A stretch of 64,000 nucleotides of DNA from Eutrigla gurnardus. Lineage: Eukaryota; Chordata; Actinopteri; Perciformes; Triglidae. Positions 36,555-48,800 of this stretch are shown in pieces. The stretch lies in assembly GCA_963514095.1 (NCBI GenBank), contig OY741280.1, positions 9,809,964 through 9,873,963 on the forward strand, written 5' to 3'. The notes beneath the pieces were generated by a model. The model made no database searches. It was given only the letters and a program-made list of their open reading frames with translations, and was not told the origin of the DNA. Within the stretch, counting starts at the first letter, position 1. Each line of letters begins with the position of its first letter. Position numbers and translations under genes: made by a program.

Positions 36555-39127
36555 GCGTGTGCGTGCGTGCGCGTGTGCGTGTGTGTGTACAAATAGTGAG
36601 CAGACAAAAAGTCTGTCCAATGTAGCCTGAACGTCACATTGAGTGTCACTCGCCTAAAAGCGAATTAGCATTCTGTCTGTATGTAGGTCAGTTTCTGCAC
36701 CGCGACCATGTGAGTGTGTGTAATGTATGCCCATGTGTTTGTCTGTGTCCCTGCCTTATAACAGCCTCATTGGGAATCATTATTAACTCACTTCTTCCTA
36801 GATGAGTCTCATTGGGCCAGAGAGTGGATTGATTGTGGACCTTTCCCGCTCCCTCCATCCTGTGTCACCTGCCATTGACCAGCATCTCCCCTACGGGATA
36901 GAGCAGTTACTGATGATGATGATGATGATGATAATGATGATGATGAGGGCTGGCCTGGTGGTCAATGGACAGGCATTGCAAACTAAACCCTTAAGGCTGT
37001 AGTAACATTTACTTACAAGGAACTATGTTGATTCTCCAAACTGAATTAACTCTTCTAAAGTTCCGGAAGAAGTTTTTCCAAAACCCCCAAATTTCTCCAG
37101 TTGAGGTTCTCATGGAGCGTTTTTTTGTGCAGGAGTCAGTTCTCATGGCTCTGCGCTCGTTAACTGATGCCGATAAAGAGTCTGTTTTTAACATAGCGGA
37201 GCAGCATTAGCAAAGTTGGCAGATAAACTGTTGAAAGTTCTGATTTCAAGTGTGTGTGAGCGAATTGAGTAAAACGCGTACCGTTTCACATATTTACCCG
37301 ATATCCGTTATGCTTTTTACGGGGACTGTTTGGGTTTTTAATTTGTTTGAGAAAAAGATCTACCCTGGGGTGTAATTATAATGGTGGACCACATGAGGCT
37401 GCGTTGTTGGCCTGTAAACATCCTACCCCCTCTGGCTTTCCCTGCAAGCAGTCAACTCCCATTGACTTGAGGCTGTTACACTATTAAGTGTAAAGGCTCT
37501 TTTCAGTCTGAAGTATAGCTGACTGTCAGTCGAGCCAAAACTTTACATGTGCATATCGTTAAGAACTTGGTAGCAAACAATGTAGTGTACTGCCAAAACC
37601 AGAGTTTGTTTGCACCAATGAGATCTATACTTGGAGATGTGACAAGTAAAAACACTAACATTATCATTTTAGGAAACGAGGTGTTTGGAAGAGCTCTAAA
37701 GATATAAGAGGTTTTCTGCACAAAGTGTTTTTTCGGCATTCTCTCTGGGAGGAAGAAAAAAAGCTTGGTTGTGGCTCGTTGTCAAATGCGTCATTCATTA
37801 CCAAACTCTGGGAACATCCCTTTTTTTCTGTGTGTGTGTGTGTGTCTGTGACTGTTTGTGTTGTTTGCGTAGCCTCATATTCACAAATGTAGTTTAATTT
37901 AAACCCACCACCAATAAAAAGTGCCTACTGGTTTACATGGGGCTCGTAACTCTGGGACATGGCCTCAGAAGCTCCGACTGACGTCTTATTGGCGGCCTGG
38001 CTCTGGGATCTGCACCTGTCCCTGGTGTACACAGGAACCCACACAGTGATACTGCATGCACATGTACACAGACATTCTCACTTACTTTGTACATATATGC
38101 ACCACTTCAAAAGAGCCCCGGTTTAAAAGGTTGTAAGGATGTCATGAATTGCTCTGGTTGATTCTTTTGTGTGTAATGAAAGAAGTGCTAATGAATTGAG
38201 TGTTCACTACAAACAGGCCAAACCAAAGTCGTTTCTCTGATCTTCCTTTGCCTTCACGCCACCAGTCTCTGCCTCTCATGTTCATGGTTGATGCCTGCCG
38301 TCGTAGCCTGCTGCCGAGCATCTGTCCTAATGGCGCTTGATTGCCTGCTAATTAACTTGAATTTTGTTAATAGAGGAGATCAGATGAAGGAGATGTCTAT
38401 ATGTGTCTTTAATTAAATGGAAGTGAACTTGCACGGGCCACACACAACTACAGATGCACACTCACAGACACTGATATGCACTGCATCTCCTTCCACCATA
38501 CAGCATATTATAGGAGCCACTTTCATTCTCCTAACCCTTTCACTATACACAGTAGAAGCCACAGAGTGGCTCATTAATAGCCCAGCCAGCTTCTGCATGC
38601 TCTGAGAATATTTTCATTGGGTGATTTGGGGGTGAGGAGGTGGGCACCCACAACTCAGCCAACCAAAACTGGGGACCTGTATGAGAGAATCTAACCGAGG
38701 AGAGAGGTGTTTCTTTCCCAAGGGAATTATTCCCTAAGAAAGGTTTGCCTGCTAGACATTCAACTTTTTTCTTTATACTGGAGGTATAAATATATATAAT
38801 GTAGTGTTTGCTGTGGCATTTTATACATAACTTCATCCCCTGTGAATGCCCTTTTAGGATTTACATCTCACTTCTACTCTTTCCTCTCCCTCGCTCAACC
38901 CTGTATCTTCTATCATACAGTAGGTGCCCCCAACCCCTTACACACACACACACACATTCACACACCTTGTCCCCCCCCAGAGGGCGTTGTGTAGTTGTGC
39001 AGTGCTAACGATCCAGGACTGTCACTCCCGCTGGGATGGATGAGCCGGCCGGCCCGGCGCTCAGGAAGCCTCATTAGGATTCCTCTTTAATCCGTCTCTG
39101 ACAGGACCAGTCCGACAACGGGATGTC

Positions 39128-39176
<49 letters not shown>

Positions 39177-39217
39177 TAGAAGTGTACACACTACATAGAC
39201 GCTATGATAGAATTACA

Positions 39218-39255
<38 letters not shown>

Positions 39256-39329
39256 CGCTATGATAGAATTACACACACATACACACACGCATTTTTGCCC
39301 ATGCAAAAACAGACTCACTGACACCCCTA

Positions 39330-39360
<31 letters not shown>

Positions 39361-39748
39361 TTGTTATGCTAATGATGTGTTATTCTTCCACCAACAAGAA
39401 TCTTCCATCATCCCGGTGTCACTGCCTATAGAAATCCACTACAGATCATAAGAGCTTATTATGGGTGATTAGTTAATTTGAGGGAGGGAGAGATGGGGGG
39501 ATGCTGGGAGGTAGGAAGAGAAAGATCGTTTTCTTTCACTGCTGTCGTCTCTGTATCTCTCTCCCTCCCTCTTTCTTGCTCTCTCTCTCTTTCTCGCTCT
39601 CTCTCGCTCTCTTTTGTCTTGCTCTCCTCCCTTCTCTCCTCGGTGAGATATATTGATCAGCACGTTGACTGTGTTATCAATAATCTACCTCTTTAGTCGT
39701 CCGCGAATAGTGATCTCCACTAATGAACCAGCACAGTTGTGCCCCTGC

Positions 39749-39794
<46 letters not shown>

Positions 39795-40303
39795 TATTTG
39801 TGTGTGACATAGGGGAAGCTCAGCCTGAAGCTTACAAACTAGTAAATGAAATCTAAAGTCGTGGCAAAGTGATACAATGAATTTGACTTTTACAACTAGA
39901 ATTCAACAAAACTCTAGGTGAGTTATTATAGATCTATTCTTCAAAATTCTAATGATAGCATTGTCGAGAACAGTTCTATGACATCTTAAGCTCTGTGTAT
40001 TGTATAGTACATTGGTGTATGATGACAATGGTGTCCAACAATCTTAACAATATTAAACTAAAATTAAAACTTCAAATAGATAAAGTCAGAAGTAAACATG
40101 AGATTTAAAGAGATAATATGTAAGTGTCAATAAAGGAGCTGAATCCATCATGTCCCATGTCTGTGAACCATATGTGTGTATGATTGGTGTGTTTGGCGTC
40201 CTTATGTTGAGCGTGTGTTTGCCGTGGTCCATAGGCAGCTGCCGCAGTGAGGGCTCTGGGCTTCATTATGTGGCCCTAATGACCTGCTGACAGCTCAGCA
40301 CTG

Positions 40304-40334
<31 letters not shown>

Positions 40335-42085
40335 AGTGGCATCATCATACACTTGACAACAGAACAGCCAATTAAATAAGGGGGAGGGGGAAAAGAGATG
40401 TATATTTATGGGTCATAGAAATATACAGTACGTCTCCTCCCTTCCCTCTCCTCCGCAGTGAAGACTTGTATTGAGATTTCAGCTGTTTTGCAGTAATTCC
40501 CTTTTAATTATTAACACCAACATTATTAGGCTTTCACTATTAAGTGGCCTTTCATTAGAGCCAGACGACACCCTAAAGAGACATTTGAACTCACTCTCTG
40601 TCTCTCTCCCCCTCTTCTCTTTAATCCTTTCTGTTTTTCAGAGGACTGAAACGTCTTTTAATTTGCATGCATGATCACAGCCTTTTGACTGCTACAGTAC
40701 TTCTTAAGTATTGTGTGTGTGAAGTCAGCATTCTATTTTTTTTATTTATTTATCCAATATTTAGCCAGGTAGGACCCATTAAGACTCTTATACAAGAGTG
40801 ACCTAGCCAAGACAGCTACATTAACATGTACAGACAACAACAACCACAAGAAAACAAATAAAAAATAAATAAATATAATATATTCGCGTGTGAAAATATT
40901 AAAATATAGTGACATGTATTAACCGATTGGTTCACCATCATGCTTAAAAGAGCTTTAAAATCAAGCAGAGAAACCAATTATCTTAATTTGAGTCTTTTGA
41001 AGGCTATCCCGAATGAGGGGACGGAGCACATAAAAGCTTTCTTTCACATTTCAGTCCGACCACTGTGAACATATCTTGTGATCTCAATCGGGGATTGAGT
41101 CAGACTTCTGTGCAATCAAAGTGCAAATGTACAATGGGAGTTTACCCAGAATGGCTTTATAAATGAACAAGTGAAAGATCAGAGACGGCCATCGAGTCTT
41201 TGTGTGAGAGGCTTTTAAATACAACAGATCAACGTAATGAAGAACTGGTAGAAAATAACAGAGACCAGTCTTCTTTTCAGAGGAGAAATATTTTGTTTTC
41301 TCTCCGTGTGTGTGTGTGTGTGTGTGTGCACGTGCGCATGCATGCATGCGTGTGTGAGTGTGTGAATAGCAGATTTTTTTCCCGTGTGTTAATGTTTCAA
41401 TGAAGCATTTAAGGGACACAGCCATTACAGAGGCCGGCTGGGACCAACCAAGTCTGAAAATGGGTTATTTCTGCATTAAAGACCCTGTGGAGTGGGCAAG
41501 GGGGAGGGGGGGGTGAGGTTGCCTCCCACAACATGGCACGCTCCTTAAGCCATCAGGCATGGGGAGGGACGCCTAATTGAACATGATAAAGTGTAAAGTT
41601 AATTACCCCTCACGCCTGTCACTGATACCCCCATGAGGGGGGCTGGCCTCAGGCACAGCTGTTGGTGTGTATGCGTATGTGTGTGAGACAGAGAGAGAGT
41701 AAGGGTGACAGGACAAAAGGCAAGGGCTCCCACGAGGGTTGTGCAGAAGATGATGGCAACAATCGGCTTTTAAAGATACCTCTGTCCCTCTGGTGCACCA
41801 CTACTTAACACGCCTGTCCCACCATGAGTCCAACGCACACAAATACACACTCGGCAAAGTGCACAGCTGACCTTTGAGACACAGTTGGTAGTGTTGAAAC
41901 AGTCAAGTGGTTGATATATGATGTGCTTTTGTGTGGCAAATCCATAGATTCTCGTTATACCTGTTTACTTGTGCTTGATCACAATATGATCCCTCTGCAC
42001 TTTTTAGTGTCATAGATTTAACTCATTCTTCAACGCAGTGGGTTGCAGGCCCATGAGTTTGGGTTGGACTATGGGTGGATATGTT

Positions 42086-42120
<35 letters not shown>

Positions 42121-44688
42121 ATCAAGCACAGTGTGTGTTCAGTTAACTTTAACACACGTGTTTTGTGTTTAGGTGTTGGGGCTGCCAGTATGGCCAAACT
42201 GACCTTCATGGTCGGTGGAGTGGAGGAGGAATACAACGCTGCGCAGGAGCTGCTCACCTGCATGGGAGCCAATGTTATCTACTGTGGACAGGTTGGCACC
42301 GGACAGGTAAAGACCCATGCATGCAAACACACTCACGCATCATGAGAAACACGCCATAAACGGCTTCTTCGCTCACATATACAAACTTTCACTCTGATTT
42401 TAGTAACTCAAATATATACATACCCCCAAAATACAGTATAAAACACGTACTCATATGAACATTCATAATTTGTGGCTTTCTTTAAAAGAAAAACACAAGT
42501 TTTGTTTTGTAATTATCCATCTGGAGGAAGTCATCAGACATGAAGGACATTTTACTAGAAAGTATGAAAACACCAAATTGCCTTCAGTCTCATCTGAGTC
42601 GCACAAAAACAAAGTGTTTTGTCTTCAAGGAGACCATTAAAGCCACAGTCTTCTATAGCTAATGGTAAGGAACCTCAACATACAGAGATCTTTGACTTTA
42701 AATTCTGCTTCACATTAGGCTCCACATTACAGTTGTTCTTCATGAAAAATTATGTTGATCATTTAGATTTGTTACACAGAGCGACAGACCATCTTTCCTC
42801 AAGCATAAGGGAACAATTTGTCCTAAGCGTCTTGAATATTCAAATATAACTTTTTAAAATAAAGATTTCACCAAACTAATCCAGGAATGTTCATACAAAA
42901 TGTCCCAGATAAAGATCTCCCCAGGGAGCCACTGTTGAGGCATATTCAAGTCTGTTTCAAAGCTGGATCATCATATGATTATGATTTATTATAAACCTTT
43001 AAATGTATTTACATTCTGTATTACATGTTGTCTTGCAAACCTCCTCATATGCACACACTAAACATTCTTACATGCTTTTTTTCTTTTTGGTCAATCATCT
43101 CTAGGCAGCTAAGATCTGCAACAACATGCTCCTGGCCATCGGGATGATTGGGACCGCAGAGACCATGAACCTTGGCATCAGGTACTATCAGCGAGTGCTG
43201 CGCTAAGCTGCTTCATGCCTGTTATCCTGGAGGTAAAAGCAAGGCTGAAACACTAATGTGCATTGGAAAGGTTAATGAAGCTGTAACAGCTCGTGCTAGA
43301 GCGCAGACGGTCTGATCCACGGAAACCTGTGTGGGCTATTAAAAGGAGATATCCCAAACTTAAAACGTATACCAACTATTTAAATGGAATATCATCTAAT
43401 TATTATATATTTTTACCATGAAGATGTAGCACAGTGAGGTGTAATTATATGTGAAGTTTCTTCAGTTCCTTTTTCTTGTTGAGGGATGTGCAGCAGCAGG
43501 CTTTTCCTCCTGAGTGAACAAAATGAAGACACTTGGTTATAATCCCCATTAATTTAAAGGTGGCATGTTTGAGGCTTCCACATTTTTGCTGTGTATGAAT
43601 TTAGCTTTGACCTAGCCCTTAGATATAGCCGTCACTATAAAAACAATTACTATACCAGTGATATGGCTGTTACTGTGGCAGTAATTTAGTACTTCAATAC
43701 AGGTTTGGAAATGAAAGCGTGTGTGTGTGTGTGTGTGTGTGGTTTATGGTAGCACAAAGGGGTCAGCCCTGCCCAGAGTCTCTGCTGGAGAGAGATGGAT
43801 GAGGGGGTGGAGCCACAGACTCTGATTTACATCTGTTGATTGAGCTCTCACCAGTATCCTGTCATAACCCTGTCAACCCGAACACTGCCTAGAAATGCCA
43901 ACATTCATCATGGCACAAAGGCTGAGAATGATGGGATATGGAGTCTTTTGTCTCCGACCAAAACATTTTGATATGACTTGAAATATCAGACTCACCTCAG
44001 GATTCAAAGAACGGTCGTGAAACAAGCATCTTAGCATTCAAGTCTCGTTGCAGTGCAGAGTCAGAATCTCCCCTTTTTGCGGCTGAGGTGAGTAAATTAG
44101 GCCTTCATATCAGTTAGTCGTCACATGAAAGATTTTACATGCGCCATCACATTAGTATTTCACCTTTAGAATTGTGGATTTGTTATCTCCTTTATTTATG
44201 TATTTCCCTGTCAATAATAGACTGTTTCCTCTGTTCCCCGTGATTGTATTATGTGTTTTTATGGGATTTGCAACTTAAATGGTCTAAGCACCCAGTTGGG
44301 TGTGTGTCTGAGTGCGAGCGTGTAAGCGAATTGCTCTTCTCACAGTGCAGCTGTGTTAGTGCAGCTGATTTATCTGTGCTGAGACAGAGGAGGAAAATTG
44401 GCATGAGCAGTTGCACATAAATCCCCCCACTAGGCCTCTGAAATATGGAGGCATTAAGGGAGCAACACAGATTTACACATTGCCACACTGTCTCTGAAAT
44501 GCACACACACACAGCGACAGACACTGAAGACAGCAGTTTTCTCCCAAACTACAACAGCTTCTACTCACTGTGCACATCATTATAACATATGCCTATGAAA
44601 AAAGGAGAAGAATACTAACTACTGCATCCCTTCACTTTGAATGTGAATGATTCTTTTTTTCATGCAAAACTGACCCCTTATTCAGCTT

Positions 44689-44753
<65 letters not shown>

Positions 44754-45771
44754 GTGTGTGTGTACATACATGCATGGTGCGCGTGTGTGTGTGTGTGTGT
44801 GTGTGTGGTTGATGTTTCCCCCCCTTTCTTACTAACCAATCTCTGGGGCTTTATTATGGGGTTTGACAAAGACTGTCATCGTTTAGAGAGAGCTCACACC
44901 CGTAAATCTCCCATGCTGCATTGCGGCCCAGCCTCTTATGCAGAGAGGGCGCTCTCGTATACAGACACACACATGCACGACACAGTCCGACACAAAGGAG
45001 ACTGAACACTCACAGCCAATTTGCAGGAAAACGGCAATAACATTTTATCATGCTGGACTTGGGACTGATAGAGCTGCCCTTTCTTCAAGCGAGTGTGTGT
45101 GTGTGTGTGTGTTGTTATTTTTTTACCTACCTATATGTACAGACGCACACACCAGAACAGAGACGCAGACGCAGGTCTGTTCGTGGAGCTAATTTGTTGA
45201 TCTGAGATGGAAGCTCGGGCCGTCTCCAACAGAGCGTAACGTTCTCTTAGTGCAAGGAATGGCCACGCATGACAATTATGAGCACACACACACACACACT
45301 CCCCAACCCATGTGCACACCCTGCCTGTCTGCCGTCCTTTCTTTCTCTCTCTTTCCTCTTCCCTATTTGCTGTACCTCCTCATTTAATTTTTTTTTCCTC
45401 TTAATCCCTTCATCTCTCCTCACCCTGCCGTAATTTCTGCATGCAGCCAACCAGTCAGTGGAAGAGGGAGATGAGAAGCCACAGAGAGTAGCGGAGAGAG
45501 GCGGCAGTGATTTTAATGATGCACATGAAGATGAAAGGAGGGGAAGAAGAGAAGCAAGGCGACCGGCCCGGGAAAGGATATGAGGCTTTTACAGCTCACC
45601 TTGCAGGCCTGTGTACCTGCACTCGTTCATGCACACAAACATGCAGTCTCAAGTGGGAACACACATATTTGCTCATTTATTCGTTTTATGAGTAGAACAA
45701 CAGGCAAATCGAAGGGCATAACCAGACACAACCCTTTGTGTTGGAAATGGGTTTGCCACAACACCCATGAA

Positions 45772-45804
<33 letters not shown>

Positions 45805-48800
45805 CTTCTCTTTAAATAAATTGTGAGCATATGTTCCGATGAAGATTGAAGTTGGGTGATAAACGCGCTTGTTGCCGCTATAAATGAGACAGTAAATGCT
45901 GTGTGTGTGTGTATGTGTCTGTGGCAGTGTGTGTGTGTGTGCTCGTTAGCTCTTTAATGTAATAATAAATGGGATAGGTTTGCGCCTCCTCTCCTGTGGC
46001 ATCAGACGAGGATGAGAAGCTAATCACAATGAAACACACCGTTGATATTAGCGCTTAAAAATGAACTCCACCTGCTAGAGCGCCAGCTCATAAACACCCT
46101 CTCTTATCCCCATCTCCATCCCTCTCCCGTTTCTTTAATGCGAAGCGGCATCGCTCAGCAACGCGTTTTGTATCTTTGCGTGTTTGTCCGTGTCAATCTT
46201 GTTAAAGCGTGACATGTCCTCTTCTCCACGCAAATTACCTCGGGCGAGGAACAACACCACTGCGTCAGCTAATAACCACGGCAATGCTCACGAGTGGTTG
46301 TGCGTGTCTGTGTGTGTGTGTGATGGGAGCAGGAGGGGAACTTCATTGATTTATCGTTAACAGAGGACAACAGCTCCCCGTCAGCGTCTCTGGTCGCTAT
46401 AACAAACGATCTGCGCGCTCGGACGCACTTTATTGTAGCTCAGCCAGTAACCTTTTCAGCTGCTGACCCAGAACGCAGGGAGGGGCTGCATCGCGCGTGA
46501 GTGTGTGCAGAGAGATGGAGGGGGGGGGTGTGTGCGTGCGCGATGTCAAACATATGTCCCCTTGAGTCCTCAGACAGGGAGGTGTCAGCGGGGAAGACGA
46601 GGGGGAGGAAGAGGAGAGGAGGCAGAGGGGAAGGGAAGCAGGATGGCGAGGGATGCTTCCAGACGTAAACTAAAAAAGCCATCATGAGCAAGACTGCCAC
46701 TAAAATGTTGCGAGCTAAAACACATGTTTACACGCAAGCGCACGCACGCACTCACAGCGCCACTTATGCCACATTTCCAAACCAGTTTGTTAAAAAAAAA
46801 CACACACAAGTGCGTACACAAAAGAGACGATGGGTAAGGGAGGAGGGTGAGACATGGAGAGAGTTTAAACGCAATCCCCATTCTTAATTAGTTAGTAGAC
46901 AGCTAATAAAAACTGCGGTAGTAATGGCAGAATGAGAGCCAGGTGGAGGGAGGGAGGGAGGCTGCTGGCCTTAAGGACCTATGATGGTTTAATAGTCATA
47001 TTGAGAGCAGAATAGAGTTACAGGCCTGTAAGTAACAGTGAACTGAGGCAACCAGGGCTTGATGTGGTCCACTTTACACTGGCCCTTAAACCATTAATAT
47101 ACAAAATCTGCACTACACAAACCAACACAGACGCTACAGTTACACCCTCTCCACTGTAATGTTTGGCACTTTGTTTCACTCCCCTGCTTCTGTCTGTCTT
47201 TTTTTGCTTCTTCTTATCATAGCCAGGGGATTTGTCCTCTTGCATATGAAAGTGGGTTGTTGCAAAATGGGGCAGCAGAAGTAAGAGCGTACTTCTATAC
47301 GTGACAGCAAGGTTTATGGCTCCCCTGTGGTGCTTAACCACTTCTCCTCCTCCTCCTCTACTTTCTTTTTTCATGAAAGAGGGGATGATGAAGGATAGAT
47401 GTGCTGGTAAACATCAATACTGCATTAGCCAGTATTACAAAGCCTTCAGCCATTAACACTGAGGAATGGTCACAGCCACGCAAAAGGTTCAATGGGGGTC
47501 ACTACGATCACCGGCCGCCCCACACCCATCTTTTTTCCACGTTCCTCTTATTGCTCTGCTTTTTCAAAAAAATGAATTCCATAATCGTCACTCCTATATC
47601 CCGTCTGTCCAATTTCCTTACTCCTTAACTTCAACATAATTCCTCCTTCCTCGTTACCAGCAGTTTTCACCACCTCATACTGAGTCATCGGTAAAAATCA
47701 TCCTTCAGACATGTACACTTTGAACATTTTTTACCCCAACGATTGACCCATGAATGAACCTGTTACCAAGTCGGAAGGTGATACTGACCTCTGTCTTCTC
47801 CTCCTTTTCCCAGACTGGGTTTGGATCCCAAGCTGCTGGCAAAGATCCTCAACATGTCCTCAGGTCGTTGCTGGTCCAGCGACACGTACAATCCAGTTCC
47901 TGGTGTCATGGAGGGAGTCCCCTCTGCCAACAACTACCAGGGTGGTTTTGGAACAACGCTAATGGCCAAGGTACAACCTGCTCCCTGTATTTGTGTCACT
48001 TTTAAATTAGTGTTTTTTGTTGTTTTTTTAAATGTCTTGCTTGTTTATTTTTTTCAATTTAGTCTATAAAATACAGAAAAATATGCATATGCAATATGCA
48101 TGCAATTTCCCAGAGCCCAAGCTGATGTCAAATCACTTGTTCAGCCCATCCAACAATCCAAAATATATATTCACAATGAGATAAAACAGAAATGCAGCAA
48201 ATCATCACATTTGAGAAGCTGGATGCAGCATGTTTGGTGTTTGATAAATTACCTGATTAATTATGAATCAAAGTTGTTTGATCATTTCCTACTGATTGAG
48301 TAATAATTTCCGATAGTACCACTCTTTCTTTTAGTCTCTCTTTTTGTCAGTTTGTCAACCCCATAGTTTACTTAGTGGCACTTTTAACTGCTCTTTTGTC
48401 TCTGTGTGACACTCCCGCTCTCCTCTTCACATCCCATCTGTGACTTATTGTGTGCCACTTCATTGAGCTGTCACTGCATTAGTTCTTCTGTGTGGGTCAG
48501 TCTGCATCTGTGTACTTTGTGTGCTCCACATACATGAGCCTGGGCGGTTCTTTCACACACTTCCTTTCTTACGGTCACTTATATCAGCCTTTAGAACAAC
48601 AAAAATAGATGATTATGTAAGGCCAACTGTCTGACACCCTGCCCCTCTCGCTCTATGTGTTTCCAGGATCTTGGTTTGGCTCAAAGCACTGCCACCAACA
48701 CGAAGACGCCCGTCCCTCTTGGCTCCCTCGCCCACCAGATCTTCAGAGTCATGTGCTCCCGTGGCTACGCTAACAAGGACTTCTCATCCGTCTTCCAGTT

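Larger units (their letters stand above)
31955..42172 (+). other. hibadh: hibadh intron 4 (10.2 kb)
   Basis: I see no exon of another gene on either strand. Contents include a copy of the dispersed repeat (about 33150-33420, minus), a SINE-like tail at about 35665-35735, a further repeat fragment at about 35745-35832, (GT)n/(GC) alternation at 36482-36588, an ATG-unit repeat at about 36913-36946, homeodomain-core-rich DNA near 38330-38420, a tandemly duplicated (CA)n block at 39125-39360, and a repeat fragment at about 40738-41240. A (GT)n tract at about 42089-42117 lies close to the 3' splice site. Confidence 0.7.

Noticed and set aside
39125..39360. Repeat-spacer pattern that could be mistaken for a CRISPR array
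   Set aside because: The repeats are (CA)n microsatellites and the spacers are duplicated, in a vertebrate intron.
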